In this document: piece by piece, positions 17,047 to 27,144 of the stretch | Numbering within the stretch: the first letter of the stretch is position 1 | Layout of the letters: each line of letters opens with the position of its first letter | Origin: an uncultured Erysipelotrichaceae bacterium | GTDB taxonomy: Bacteria; Bacillota_I; Bacilli_A; RF39; UBA660 | Direction: 5' to 3' | Assembly (NCBI GenBank): GCA_902773675.1 | Contig: CACYFN010000019.1 | Span: 1-47,682, forward strand | Length of the DNA: 47,682 nt | Made by a program: the position numbers and the translations under genes | The notes under the pieces: generated by a model | Told to the model about the DNA's origin: nothing | The model's input: only the letters and a program-made list of their open reading frames with translations | Databases searched by the model: none

Positions 17047-17056
17047 AAAGCCTCTA

Positions 17057-17602
17057 TTAATTTAATCTTTTAATAGTTAAAGATGCATTTACACCTGTAC
17101 CTAAAGTAATACCAACAGCAAGCAATGCCGACATAGCTAAATCAATATTAGCACCACTAGCTAAATTTACGATTGTACTACCACTATAAAGTGAATTAGT
17201 ACCAACTGATAAAGCACGAGATATAACTGTACTTGGAATATTAGTACCATTATTTCTAACAGCAACAGTAACAGTAGTTGCAACAGCAGCAGACATATTA
17301 ATAAAATAATTTATCTCATATATACCACTTTGTGACGTAGTAATAGTATTTGCAGTAGTATAAGTAGTATTAGAATTAGGCATAGTATTTGCAAGTGGTA
17401 CTTGTGATGGAGTTGCAATTGATAAACTTATAGTTTGTTCAGTATTATTATATTTACCTCCATAAGCTTTTAACCCATCAGATTCAGGCCCAGTAGGACC
17501 AGTAGCTCCGGTTGCCCCAGTAGGACCAGTAATACCCTGAATTCCGGTAGGCCCAGTAGGGCCTTGAGGAATAACAAAGTTTAATAAATAATTTGAATTC
17601 AC
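17057..17602 (-). CDS. Collagen-like protein with BclA-type C-terminal domain
   Basis: A 181-aa protein with start region NSNYLLNFVIPQG, a short collagen stretch of GPTGxTG triplets (residues about 14-39) and a C-terminal beta domain of about 140 residues (YGGKYNN.., SQSGIYEINYFINMSA, VNLASGANIDLAMSALL) that resembles the TNF-like trimerisation domain of BclA exosporium proteins. There is no signal peptide. The start codon is GTG: GAGGTG is 5 nt upstream, and the nearby ATG is out of frame and followed at once by TGA. Last of three collagen-like genes in a row. Confidence 0.82.
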   Translation of the reverse strand: MNSNYLLNFVIPQGPTGPTGIQGITGPTGATGATGPTGPESDGLKAYGGKYNNTEQTISLSIATPSQVPLANTMPNSNTTYTTANTITTSQSGIYEINYFINMSAAVATTVTVAVRNNGTNIPSTVISRALSVGTNSLYSGSTIVNLASGANIDLAMSALLAVGITLGTGVNASLTIKRLN

Positions 17603-17619
17603 ATTATCACCTCAATTTT

Positions 17620-17838
17620 TTAATTTTCAACAGGTGTAATTGTAACAGATGCTTGTGAACCAGGAGCACCTGTTGTGACAGTTCCAATTGTTAATGTAGG
17701 TGCAGGACCAGTAGCCCCAGTGGCCCCAGTGGCCCCAGTGGCCCCAGTGGCTCCAGTAGCTCCAATTTCTCCTTGTGGTCCTGTTGCACCAGCAGGAATA
17801 ACAAAATCTAATATATATCCAGTAGGATTTTCACTCAT
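17620..17838 (-). CDS. Short collagen-like protein (module 2)
   Basis: A 72-aa protein: opening PTGYILDFVIPAGATGPQG, GAT repeats, then PTLTIGTVTTGAPGSQASV and a stop. It lacks any globular C-terminal domain. Its opening matches that of the next gene and its end matches that of the previous gene, so it looks like one unit of a modular collagen-like protein now cut into separate genes. It has its own AAGG ribosome site. No signal peptide. Confidence 0.65.
   Translation of the reverse strand: MSENPTGYILDFVIPAGATGPQGEIGATGATGATGATGATGATGPAPTLTIGTVTTGAPGSQASVTITPVEN
17711..17762. repeat. 9-bp tandem repeat in collagen-like gene 2
   Basis: About six near-perfect copies of CCAGTGGCC/CCAGTGGCT encode the GAT triplets. 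The low codon diversity suggests recent expansion by slippage. Confidence 0.8.
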
Positions 17839-17866
17839 CTATAATCAACCTTTCTTTATTATTAAT

Positions 17867-18247
<381 letters not shown>

Positions 18248-18361
18248 TCATCTCCTTTCAATATTATTTTATGTACATAATAAAATTAAGAATAATTATT
18301 AATACCAAATATTTTTAATTAATAAATAATTTGAAATATTATCCAAAAGATTATTTTTACA

Positions 18362-18370
18362 TGATATAAT
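18362..18370 (+). promoter_or_regulatory. Extended -10 promoter of the aldo/keto reductase gene
   Basis: TGATATAAT (TG at 18362-18363, TATAAT at 18365-18370), 28 bp before the start, with no convincing -35. Confidence 0.6.
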
Positions 18371-18398
18371 ATAATTAATTATAAATAAGGAGGATATT

Positions 18399-19262
18399 AT
18401 GTTAGAAGAAAAATATACATTAAATAATGGTATAGAAATACCAAAATTAGGATTAGGAACTTGGCTAATTAATGGAGAAAAAGCCAAAGAAGTAGTTAAA
18501 AATGCATTAAAATTAGGATACAGGCATATAGATACAGCCGAAGCTTATGGAAATGAAGGAGAAGTAGGACTTGGTATTAAAGAATCAGGAATACCAAGAG
18601 AAGAAATATTTTTAACAACAAAATTAGTAGCTGAAGCTAAAGATTATGAAACAGCTAAAAAATATATTGAAGAATCATTAAATGAATTAGATTGTGATTA
18701 TATTGATTTAATGATAATTCATTCGCCACAGCCTTGGGCATATGTAAATCAATCAGATAATAGGTATGAATTAGGTAACTTAGAAGCTTGGAAAGCTTTA
18801 GAAGAATACTATAAACTAGGTAAAATAAAAGCAATAGGAGTTTCCAATTTTCAAATAAATGATTTAAAAAATATCATAGAAAATACAGAAATAAAACCAG
18901 CAGTAAATCAAATACTATGTCATATATCTAATACACCATTAGAATTAATAAATTATTGTAAAGATAATAATATTTTAGTTGAAAGTTATTCACCAATTGC
19001 TCATGGAGAAATACTTAATAATGAACAAATAAAATCATTAGCTAATAAATACAATGTTTCAGTAGCGCAACTATGTATAAAATATACCATTCAATTAGGT
19101 ACAGTATCACTTCCTAAAGCATCTACAAAAGAACATATAGAAGAAAATAGCAAACTAGATTTTACAATATCAGATGAAGATATGGAAGTACTTAAAAATA
19201 TTGAACATATTAAAGATTATGGTAAATCTAGCATCTTCCCAGTATATGGAGGAAAAATATAA
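18399..19262 (+). CDS. Aldo/keto reductase
   Basis: NADPH-dependent carbonyl reductase, 287 aa, single-domain TIM barrel. The catalytic tetrad is visible as D45 and Y50 (HIDTAEAY), K75 (LTTKL) and H108 (IIHSP). The cofactor segment GVSNFQ and the late LPKAST motif agree. Closest in style to 2,5-diketo-D-gluconate reductase/prostaglandin F synthase-like bacterial AKRs; the substrate cannot be assigned. AAGGAGG precedes the ATG. The Ca2+-ATPase gene follows after 23 nt and is probably cotranscribed. Confidence 0.93.
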   Translation: MLEEKYTLNNGIEIPKLGLGTWLINGEKAKEVVKNALKLGYRHIDTAEAYGNEGEVGLGIKESGIPREEIFLTTKLVAEAKDYETAKKYIEESLNELDCDYIDLMIIHSPQPWAYVNQSDNRYELGNLEAWKALEEYYKLGKIKAIGVSNFQINDLKNIIENTEIKPAVNQILCHISNTPLELINYCKDNNILVESYSPIAHGEILNNEQIKSLANKYNVSVAQLCIKYTIQLGTVSLPKASTKEHIEENSKLDFTISDEDMEVLKNIEHIKDYGKSSIFPVYGGKI

Positions 19263-19285
19263 AAAATTATCTAAAGGAGAATTTA

Positions 19286-21946
19286 ATGAATAAAGATTTT
19301 CAACAAATGAATGAACAAGAATTATTTGAAACACTAGAAACTAGTAAACAAGGATTAGATAAAAAAGAAATTGACAAAAGAATTCAAAAATTTGGATTAA
19401 ATGAACTACCAAAAAAAAGAAGAGATAGTATAGTAAAAATATTTTTTATGCAGTTTTACAATGCAATTACTATTATTATGATTATTGCAACAATTTTATC
19501 AGTATTTATAAAAGAGTATACTGATGCTATTGCAATTGTCTTTATTATATTAGTAGATGCTATTATGGGAACTATTCAAGAATGGAAAGCTAACAAGAGT
19601 GCCGAAGCATTAGCTAATATGATAAAAGTTAGAGTTGATGTTATTAGAGATGGACGTGAAAAACAAGTAGACTCTAGTAATCTTGTTCCTGGAGATATTG
19701 TTTTATTGAGTTCAGGATGTAAAGTAACAGCAGATGCTAGAATTATTTCATCAAGTAATTTATGTATTAATGAATCAATACTCACAGGTGAATCAATAGA
19801 AAGTATAAAAAATGATATAATAAGTAACGAAGTAAAAACAATAAGTGATAGCAAAAATATGGTATATGCTGGTACATCTGTAATAACAGGTAGAGGTATT
19901 TGTGTTGTAACCAAAACTGGAACTAATACAGAAATTGGTAGAATAGCAGAAAAAGTTAACGAGGCAAAGGATACCCAATCACCATTAACCATCAGAATGA
20001 AAAAATTTACTAAACAAATTAGTGCTTTAATTGTTATTGTATCCCTCTTATTAGTTATTTTATTATCAATAAAAGGATACAAAATTGATGAAGTATTTAT
20101 GTCTGTTGTATCTCTAGCAGTATCAGCAATGCCAGAAGGTTTACCATTAGCTCTTACTCTAGCATTAACTATTGGATCATCAAGAATGAGTAAAAAAAAT
20201 GTTGTGGTAAAAAAATTAAATTCCGTTGAATCTTTGGGAAGTTGTACAATTATTGCTAGTGATAAAACAGGCACATTAACTGTTAATGAACAAACAGCGT
20301 CACGAATAGTATTACCAAATGGAATTATATATAAAATAAGTGGTACTGGATATTATGATGACGGAAATATAATTGGTAACAAAGAATATACAGATAGAGT
20401 AAAAGAAATAGCATTAATGGGATTAATAAATAATGAAGCAGGTATTGAATGTGTTGATAATATTTGGACAAGCTATGGTGATAGTATTGATATAGCGTTT
20501 TTAACATTAGCGCGAAAAGCAAAAGTTAACAATAAAACAAATAGAATAATAGGTAAAATACCATATGAATCAGAAAATAAATTTTCAGCAGTATTTTATG
20601 AAGATATTGATACTACTATGGTTACAACTAAAGGAGCAGTAGATACTATTCTAGAGTTCTGTGACTATATGTATGATGGTAATAAAATAGTTAAAATTGA
20701 TTCAGATATTATTTTAAAACAAAATGAAGAATTAGCTAGTTCTGGTTATCGAATAATAGCTTTAGCTACAAATGAAGTAAAAAAATTTAAGAATAAGGAA
20801 TTTTATGACAAAAAAGATATTCCTAAATTAATCTTTTTAGGATTAGTAGCATTTATTGATCCAATTAGAGAAGAAGCAAAAGAAAGTATAAAAAAATGTA
20901 AAAGAGCAGGAATCAAAGTACTCATGATAACAGGAGATCATCCACTTACTGCTTATTCAATTGCTAAAGAATTAAAAATTGCAAATAATTATTCAGAAGT
21001 AGCAAATGGTGATTTAATTACCGAAGAATTACAAAAAGGACAAAAATCTTTCGATAAGTTTATTAAAACAAAAAGCATTTATACAAGAGTTACACCATTA
21101 CAAAAATTGGAAATAGTAGAATCATTAAAACGTAACGGAGAATTCGTAGCCGTAACTGGAGATGGAGTAAATGATTCACCGGCTATAAAAAGTGCCAATA
21201 TTGGGGTGGCCATGGGTGGTGGTTCTGATGTTGCTAAAGAAACAAGTAATATGATAATAATTGATAATAACTTTCAGAGTATTGTCTCTGGCATTGAAGA
21301 AGGTAGAAATGCCTACGCAAACATTAGAAAAGTTATTTATATGCTGCTATCATGTGGATTAGCTGAAGTTTTATTTTTCATATTATCAATATTTACCAAT
21401 ATGCCAATGCCTTTAATTGCCGTTCAATTATTATGGCTAAATTTAGTAACAGATGGTCTACAAGATTTAGCATTATCTTTTGAAAAAAAAGAAGATGACA
21501 TTATGGATGACAAACCCAGAAACCCTAAAGAATCAATATTTGATAAATTACTAACAAGTGAAATCTTAATATCAGGATTATTTATGGGAATAATTGTTTA
21601 TATAGTATGGTTTATATTAATAAGAAAATTAAATATGAATATAACAATTGCAAGAGGTTATATAATGGCACTTATGATCTTTATTCAAAATATCCATGTT
21701 TTTAATTGCCGTTCAGAAAAAAAATCAATATTTAAAATTAATCCATTTAATAATTTATTTATTTTAATAGCAGTATTTGGTTCAATAGGATTACAATTAT
21801 TAATAATGAATGTTCCATTTTTAAGCCATATCTTAAAAGTAGAACGAATAAGTATTTCTCATATGATATTATTATTTATTTTTTCATTACCAATATTATT
21901 ATTAATGGAAATCTATAAATATATAAAAAGTAAAAAACTGATATGA
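19286..21946 (+). CDS. Cation-translocating P-type ATPase, Ca2+ type (P2A)
   Basis: An 886-aa membrane pump. An N-terminal cation-ATPase domain precedes helices M1-M2, then the actuator (LTGES), M3-M4 with PEGLP (the P2A ion-site motif), phosphorylation D326 in DKTGTLT, the MITGDHPLTA and GDGVNDSPA hinge motifs, and a C-terminal bundle with WLNLVTDGLQDLAL. Motif set and length fit SERCA/PMR1-like bacterial Ca2+ exporters. It would remove Ca2+ (perhaps Mn2+) from the cytoplasm using ATP. Confidence 0.92.
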   Translation: MNKDFQQMNEQELFETLETSKQGLDKKEIDKRIQKFGLNELPKKRRDSIVKIFFMQFYNAITIIMIIATILSVFIKEYTDAIAIVFIILVDAIMGTIQEWKANKSAEALANMIKVRVDVIRDGREKQVDSSNLVPGDIVLLSSGCKVTADARIISSSNLCINESILTGESIESIKNDIISNEVKTISDSKNMVYAGTSVITGRGICVVTKTGTNTEIGRIAEKVNEAKDTQSPLTIRMKKFTKQISALIVIVSLLLVILLSIKGYKIDEVFMSVVSLAVSAMPEGLPLALTLALTIGSSRMSKKNVVVKKLNSVESLGSCTIIASDKTGTLTVNEQTASRIVLPNGIIYKISGTGYYDDGNIIGNKEYTDRVKEIALMGLINNEAGIECVDNIWTSYGDSIDIAFLTLARKAKVNNKTNRIIGKIPYESENKFSAVFYEDIDTTMVTTKGAVDTILEFCDYMYDGNKIVKIDSDIILKQNEELASSGYRIIALATNEVKKFKNKEFYDKKDIPKLIFLGLVAFIDPIREEAKESIKKCKRAGIKVLMITGDHPLTAYSIAKELKIANNYSEVANGDLITEELQKGQKSFDKFIKTKSIYTRVTPLQKLEIVESLKRNGEFVAVTGDGVNDSPAIKSANIGVAMGGGSDVAKETSNMIIIDNNFQSIVSGIEEGRNAYANIRKVIYMLLSCGLAEVLFFILSIFTNMPMPLIAVQLLWLNLVTDGLQDLALSFEKKEDDIMDDKPRNPKESIFDKLLTSEILISGLFMGIIVYIVWFILIRKLNMNITIARGYIMALMIFIQNIHVFNCRSEKKSIFKINPFNNLFILIAVFGSIGLQLLIMNVPFLSHILKVERISISHMILLFIFSLPILLLMEIYKYIKSKKLI

Positions 21947-21978
21947 ATCCAAAAAAAGAAACATTAAAAAAGAAAATT

Positions 21979-21987
21979 TGATATAAT
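21979..21987 (+). promoter_or_regulatory. Extended -10 promoter of the metallophosphoesterase gene
   Basis: TTTGATATAAT: TG at 21979-21980, TATAAT at 21982-21987, 35 bp before the start. Confidence 0.6.
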
Positions 21988-22021
21988 AGAATAAGTAAAA
22001 TAGTAGTATTGAGAGGTGCTT

Positions 22022-24112
22022 ATGAAAAAAAATAAAAAGATAGTAATTGATAAAAAAATAACAAATTATGTAGAATCATTTTTTGAAGAATTACATTATT
22101 CAAAAGAAATAGAAAGTGCTAAAGAAAACATAATTATAAAAATAAATGAAGAATATTTAAAAGAAAGCAAAAAAGATAAAAAAGAAGCTTTTAAAAACAT
22201 TGTAAACAAATATAATAGTTTAGAATCAATGTTAGAATTAGTTAAAATTGATACTAAAAAAATTGATAAATGGTATAACTTAGAAATAAGTAATACTTTT
22301 GAAGAATTCAAAAAAGAATTTAAAAAGGAAAGAAAACATATATATTTAACTACTATATTAGGAATAATATCTTTTGTATATTTATTAAAATCAATACTAT
22401 ATTATCATACTAATTTTGTAATTTTATTCAGTATATCTTTAGTACTATTATTAATAGATATAATTATTATAAGAAAACACAAAAAAGTAAAAAAAGATAT
22501 TTTCTCTGTAGATTGCTATAATTCATTAGAAAAAAGATTTGATAAATATTCAAAAAGAAGTATTAACTGGTTATTAATATTATTTCTAGAAGTATTTATG
22601 CTAATACTTAACTTTATATCATTAAAAGTAAACTCTAAACCAGATGAAATAATAGAATCATTCAATAGTTCATTATTCTTATTAGAAATCGCATCATTTT
22701 TCTTTATAAAAAACACCTTAATAATAAGATGGTTAAATAAAAAAATAGATTTTGAAAATGAAAAAAAATATCAGAAACTATTTAAATCAACAATAATTAT
22801 TTCATCAATTTATTGGATACTAAGCATTATCTTATTTTATGTCTTTGAAAAATACTTTGTACTTAATATAACTGCATTCATTGGTATATTATTTATGATA
22901 ATTATTATAATAAATAATTATACAAAAATAAAAAATATAACATACCATAAAAAGAAAATAAATAAATTAATAACTGCTGTAGTAGTATTAATATTATTAG
23001 TATATGGAGGATATAAATTTTTATCAAGAGATATATGGTTAACACAACCATATATAAATAGTATTCCATATATATATGAAGGTAATGATAATATAACATA
23101 TAATGATAAAAATGGAATATATACTATAGTATCTAATGAAGATGATTTTAAAATATTACAACTAACTGATATCCATCTAGGAGGAAGTGCACTTTCATAT
23201 AGTAAAGATTTAAAAGCATTAAAAGCAGTATATAAACTAATAGATTATACTAAACCTGATTTAGTAGTAGTAACAGGAGATATGTCATTTCCAATGAGAT
23301 TATTTTCATTCTCATTTAACAATACTGCTCCTGTAGAACAATTTGCAGCATTCATGCGAAATACAGGAGTACCTTGGGCATTTACCTATGGAAACCATGA
23401 TACTGAAAGTATGTCTATAGCAACTAACCAAGACTTAAATAAACTATATAAGAAATTATCATATAAAACAAGTAAAAATTTATTATACCCATATGTTCAA
23501 CCAAAAGTAGATGGAAAACAAATATGGGGGAGAAATAACCAATTAATAGAAATTAGAAATAGTGACGGTACATTAAATCAAGCAGTATTTTTAATAGATT
23601 CTAATGCTTATACAGGAGAAGGATTAAATAAATACGATTATATTCATGATGATCAAGTAGCATGGTATAAAAATGAAATAGAAAGATTAAACAAAGAAGA
23701 AGGAAAAACAATTTCATCATTAGGATTCTTTCATATCCCATTACAACAATATAAAATAGCTTATGAATTATATGAAGAAGGTAGTGATGAAGTTAAATAC
23801 TATTTTGGTTCAAATGATGAAAAAATGATTGATAAAATATGTGCAAGCGAATATCCTAGTAAATTATTTGATACTGCTGTAGAACTAAAAAGTACTAAAG
23901 GTTTCTTCTGTGGACATGATCACTATAATAATATGTCACTAGAATATCAAGGCATAAGACTTACATATGGTATGAGTATAGATTATTTAGTAATGCCAGG
24001 TATAGCAAGAGATACAAAACAAAGAGGAGCTACTCTAATAACTTCTCATAAAGATAGTAGTATAGATATAGAGCAAATACCACTTACATCAATAGAAAAA
24101 TATTATAAATAA
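22022..24112 (+). CDS. Membrane-anchored calcineurin-like metallophosphoesterase
   Basis: A 696-aa protein. Residues 1 to about 105 are charged and helical, predicted cytoplasmic. About seven hydrophobic helices follow in pairs (near 108-145, 182-240, 262-305 and 320-338). The C-terminal domain, about 375-690, carries all metallophosphoesterase motifs: D383-x-H385, D420 in VTGDMSFP, GNHD with H459, and GHDH at 631-634. The catalytic part is probably outside the cell. The substrate is unknown. The ATG at 22022 is used rather than the GTG in the ribosome site. No close partner gene; it is followed by a repeated terminator element. Confidence 0.85.
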   Translation: MKKNKKIVIDKKITNYVESFFEELHYSKEIESAKENIIIKINEEYLKESKKDKKEAFKNIVNKYNSLESMLELVKIDTKKIDKWYNLEISNTFEEFKKEFKKERKHIYLTTILGIISFVYLLKSILYYHTNFVILFSISLVLLLIDIIIIRKHKKVKKDIFSVDCYNSLEKRFDKYSKRSINWLLILFLEVFMLILNFISLKVNSKPDEIIESFNSSLFLLEIASFFFIKNTLIIRWLNKKIDFENEKKYQKLFKSTIIISSIYWILSIILFYVFEKYFVLNITAFIGILFMIIIIINNYTKIKNITYHKKKINKLITAVVVLILLVYGGYKFLSRDIWLTQPYINSIPYIYEGNDNITYNDKNGIYTIVSNEDDFKILQLTDIHLGGSALSYSKDLKALKAVYKLIDYTKPDLVVVTGDMSFPMRLFSFSFNNTAPVEQFAAFMRNTGVPWAFTYGNHDTESMSIATNQDLNKLYKKLSYKTSKNLLYPYVQPKVDGKQIWGRNNQLIEIRNSDGTLNQAVFLIDSNAYTGEGLNKYDYIHDDQVAWYKNEIERLNKEEGKTISSLGFFHIPLQQYKIAYELYEEGSDEVKYYFGSNDEKMIDKICASEYPSKLFDTAVELKSTKGFFCGHDHYNNMSLEYQGIRLTYGMSIDYLVMPGIARDTKQRGATLITSHKDSSIDIEQIPLTSIEKYYK

Positions 24113-24173
24113 ACAGTTCGCAATATAAATAAGATTGCGATGAGTGAAGTTAGAAAAATTTAACTTCTTTTTT
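24112..24173 (+). repeat. Repeat element copy 1, ending in a terminator
   Basis: AACAGTTCG, variable middle, AGATTGCGATGAGT, then stem GAAGTTAGA (24146-24154) / TTTAACTTC (24159-24167) and T-run. TCGCAAT (24118-24124) can also pair with ATTGCGA (24134-24140). A second copy lies at 28419-28480 in the same orientation. The hairpin serves as terminator for the metallophosphoesterase gene. Confidence 0.8.
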
Positions 24174-24209
24174 AAATAATATTACAAACAAAAAGATTTA
24201 GAAAATTTG

Positions 24210-24218
24210 TGGTATAAT
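24210..24218 (+). promoter_or_regulatory. Extended -10 promoter of the MgtA-like gene
   Basis: TGGTATAAT: TG at 24210-24211, TATAAT at 24213-24218, 20 bp before the start. There is no room for an Mg2+ riboswitch in the short leader. Confidence 0.6.
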
Positions 24219-24238
24219 TGATATAGGTTGGTGATACT

Positions 24239-26803
24239 ATGAAAAAAGACTTTAATTATTATGAATTATCAAATATGTCTAAAGAAGAAATTTTTTCAAC
24301 TTTTAAAACAAATGAAAATGGTTTAACTAGTGAAGAAGTTAAAAATAGATTAGATTTATATGGAGAAAATATCCCAACAGATAACAAGAAAAAAGGAGCT
24401 TTATATTTCATTATAGATAGTTTAAAAGATAAATTTATAATAATATTAATAATTCTTGCTATTATCAATTATTTTACTGGAGACAGGATAGGTTCATTAA
24501 TTATTTTAGTTATTGCAATAATCAGTGCTTTAATTAGTTTCTTTCAAAATTATTCTACGTATAGATTTAATTTAAAACTAAAAGAAAAGATTAGTATATT
24601 CACAGATGTTATTCGCAATAATAAACAAAAAGAAGTTAAACAAGAAAAAGTAGTACTAGGTGATATTATCACTTTAAGTGCTGGTTCAGTAGTCCCAGCG
24701 GATTTATATTTATTTCAAAGTAAAGACTTATTCATTAATCAAGCTTCCTTTACTGGTGAAAGTATAGCTGTTGAAAAGATAGCTAACAAGAAAGCTAAAA
24801 TAAATGATGAAGAAACAAGCATTAAGAATATTTGTTTAATGGGAACTAATGTTATTAGTGGAAATGGTCAAGGCATTGTTATGAAAACTGGGCTAGATAC
24901 ATTTATGGGAAGAGTTAATAAAAAATTATCTACTGTTAGAGAAGAAACAACATTTGAACAAGGAATAAATCATATCAGTTCAATGTTAATTAGATATATG
25001 GTTGTTATCTCAGTATTTGTGTTTATAATATATGGATTCATTAGAGGTAATTATCAAGAAGCTTTATTATTCTCTTTATCGGTCGCTGTCGGAATTACTC
25101 CGAGTATGTTACCAATGATAGTTAATGTTAATCTAACAAGAGGAAGCAAATTACTAGCTAAGAAAAAAACATTAGTTAAGAATATTAAGTCAATTCAAAA
25201 CTTAGGCTCTATGAATATACTATGTACGGATAAAACAGGAACATTAACAAAGAATAGTATTATTCTTCAAAAGTATATTAATTTAAAGGAAGAAGATGAT
25301 GACTATGTACTTAAATGTGCTTATGTTAATAGTAAGTTGAGTACTGGTTTTAAAAATATAGTTGATAAAGCAATAAACACTTATGGAAAAGAACATCATA
25401 TTGATATATCTAATTATAGTAAAGTAGATGAAATTCCCTTTGATTATACAAGAAAGAGATCTTCTATTGTTGTTCAAAATGAAAAAGAATATTCAGAAAT
25501 TGCTAAAGGTGCTTTAGAAGAAATATTAAAAGTCTGTGATATGGCTTTAATAGATAAAAAAGAAGTCCCTATTTCTGAAAAAATATCTAAGCAAACTGAA
25601 GAAAAAGCAATTGAATTAGCTAAAAAAGGAATGCAAGTAATTGCTTTAGCTGTAAAACATGAATATGAAGGTATAGAAAACTTTAATAAAGAAGATGAAA
25701 AAGATTTTACTTTAATTGGTCTAATAGCTTTCTTAGATCCTCCTAAATTAGATGCTGCTAAGACAATTAAAAAATTAAAAGACATAGGAGTTACTACTAA
25801 AATACTTACAGGTGATAATAAATATGCTACTGAAGCAATCTGCTCAGCAGTAGGAATTGATAGTAAAATAATGCTCGGTATTGAAATAGAAAAAATGGAT
25901 GATGATAAGTTATCAGAAACATTGGATACAGTAGATGTTTTTGCTAGAATGAATCCATTGCAAAAAGAGAGAATAGTTTCTCTACTTAGAAAAAAAGGCT
26001 ATTGTGTTGGATATATGGGAGATGGTGTTAATGATGCACCTGCTCTTCATTCTGCAGATGTTGCAATAAGTGTAGATGAAGCAACAGATATTGCTAAAGA
26101 ATCAAGTGATATTATTCTTTTAGAACAGAATCTAGAAGTTGTATATGATGGAGTTATTGAAGGTAGAAAAATCTATGGAAACATTATTAAGTATATGAAA
26201 TTAGCCCTAAGCCAAGACTTTGGAGATGTATTCAGTATTATGCTTTCTAGTATTTATCTTCCTTTTTTACCTCTTCTACCAATTCAAATGCTTATCCAAG
26301 ATTTTATTGTTGAAATATCCCAAATTGGAATTCCTTATGATAATGTTGATGAAGAATTCTTACAATCGCCAAAAAAATGGGATACTAAAGACTTAAGTAA
26401 ATTCATGAGAATATTTGGTATTATAAGTTCAATCACTGATATATGCGCATTCTTGATATTCTGGTATATATTTAAATATAATAACATAGAAAAACAAGCA
26501 TTCTTCCAAACAGCTTGGTTTGTTGAATGTATAATATCAGAAACATTAATTATATATTATTTAAGAACAAATAAATTAAATTACTTTAAAACTAATCCAA
26601 GTAAGATATTAGTAGTTCTTTCAATAATTACAATTATATGTACAATATCTATTCCAATTATACTAAGTGGTCTTGAAGGATTCCAATTTGTAATATTACC
26701 ACTTAATTATTACTTATATGTAATCTTACTGGTAATATTATATGCATTAATAGTCCAAATGGTAAAGCGAATCTATATCAAGAAAAACAATTCATGGTTA
26801 TAA
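24239..26803 (+). CDS. mgtA: Mg2+-transporting P-type ATPase (MgtA-like, P3B)
   Basis: An 854-aa pump with phosphorylation D331 in DKTGTLT, actuator motif FTGES, GITPSMLPMIV in M4 (the P3B counterpart of PEGLP), hinge GDGVNDAPA, and the C-terminal signature LIQDFIVEISQIGIPYDNVDEEF followed by PKKWD, which is characteristic of MgtA/MgtB. These import Mg2+ down its gradient under limitation. It has its own promoter and no PhoPQ-like or M-box leader is visible. Its stop lies 11 nt from the end of the IS element, so the natural terminator may have been displaced; the IS hairpin at 26870 could serve instead. Confidence 0.92.
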   Translation: MKKDFNYYELSNMSKEEIFSTFKTNENGLTSEEVKNRLDLYGENIPTDNKKKGALYFIIDSLKDKFIIILIILAIINYFTGDRIGSLIILVIAIISALISFFQNYSTYRFNLKLKEKISIFTDVIRNNKQKEVKQEKVVLGDIITLSAGSVVPADLYLFQSKDLFINQASFTGESIAVEKIANKKAKINDEETSIKNICLMGTNVISGNGQGIVMKTGLDTFMGRVNKKLSTVREETTFEQGINHISSMLIRYMVVISVFVFIIYGFIRGNYQEALLFSLSVAVGITPSMLPMIVNVNLTRGSKLLAKKKTLVKNIKSIQNLGSMNILCTDKTGTLTKNSIILQKYINLKEEDDDYVLKCAYVNSKLSTGFKNIVDKAINTYGKEHHIDISNYSKVDEIPFDYTRKRSSIVVQNEKEYSEIAKGALEEILKVCDMALIDKKEVPISEKISKQTEEKAIELAKKGMQVIALAVKHEYEGIENFNKEDEKDFTLIGLIAFLDPPKLDAAKTIKKLKDIGVTTKILTGDNKYATEAICSAVGIDSKIMLGIEIEKMDDDKLSETLDTVDVFARMNPLQKERIVSLLRKKGYCVGYMGDGVNDAPALHSADVAISVDEATDIAKESSDIILLEQNLEVVYDGVIEGRKIYGNIIKYMKLALSQDFGDVFSIMLSSIYLPFLPLLPIQMLIQDFIVEISQIGIPYDNVDEEFLQSPKKWDTKDLSKFMRIFGIISSITDICAFLIFWYIFKYNNIEKQAFFQTAWFVECIISETLIIYYLRTNKLNYFKTNPSKILVVLSIITIICTISIPIILSGLEGFQFVILPLNYYLYVILLVILYALIVQMVKRIYIKKNNSWL

Positions 26804-26869
26804 TAAGTAAAAAAAACACTAACAAAATCATGATGTGAACCCCATTTCGGAGACATCAAATAAAAAACG

Positions 26870-26916
26870 AAAAATCAAGGGCGAACGAAGTGAGTTCATC
26901 TAGACCCTTGATTTTT
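26870..26916. terminator. Bidirectional terminator inside the IS end
   Basis: Perfect 12-bp stem AAAAATCAAGGG (26870-26881) / CCCTTGATTTTT (26905-26916), with a small inner helix GAAC/GTTC in the loop. It can end both mgtA read-through and the minus-strand IS transcript. Confidence 0.85.
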
Positions 26917-26925
26917 ATTATGTAA

Positions 26926-27144
26926 TTATAATATTTCTTCAAACAAAGCTTGTCTTTGTTTGTTATCTTCTAATAAGATATTTATCATTTGAAGAACATC
27001 TTCTGCATATTCAACAATATTTGAATCAGGTTCTCCCATACCTGGACATAATCTATTGTATAATTCATAATCGTATCCACCATTATTTTTTAAATATTCA
27101 ATTACTGCTTCTAATTTATATATTAATTCATCATTATTTATCAT
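26926..27144 (-). CDS. Small acidic protein carried inside the IS, unknown
   Basis: A 72-aa soluble acidic protein (helical start INNDELIYKLEAVIEYLK, centre CPGMGEPDSN, helical end). Its start overlaps the end of the transposase reading frame and AAAGGAT lies 12 nt upstream. It lies between orfB and the left inverted repeat, where IS3 elements normally carry nothing. I do not recognise it. A C-terminal transposase remnant is unlikely, as it lacks the K/R-rich IS3 tail. Confidence 0.55.
   Translation of the reverse strand: MINNDELIYKLEAVIEYLKNNGGYDYELYNRLCPGMGEPDSNIVEYAEDVLQMINILLEDNKQRQALFEEIL

Noticed and set aside
19576-20274. 232-codon open frame on the minus strand inside the Ca2+-ATPase gene
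   Set aside because: It opposes a complete P-type ATPase with all motifs; no ribosome site or family resemblance.
24113-24238. M-box or other Mg2+ riboswitch before mgtA
   Set aside because: The space after the terminator is only about 65 bp and holds just an extended -10 and ribosome site.
26804-26830. Truncation of MgtA by the IS insertion
   Set aside because: The protein has the normal C-terminal helices and a stop codon before the IS end.
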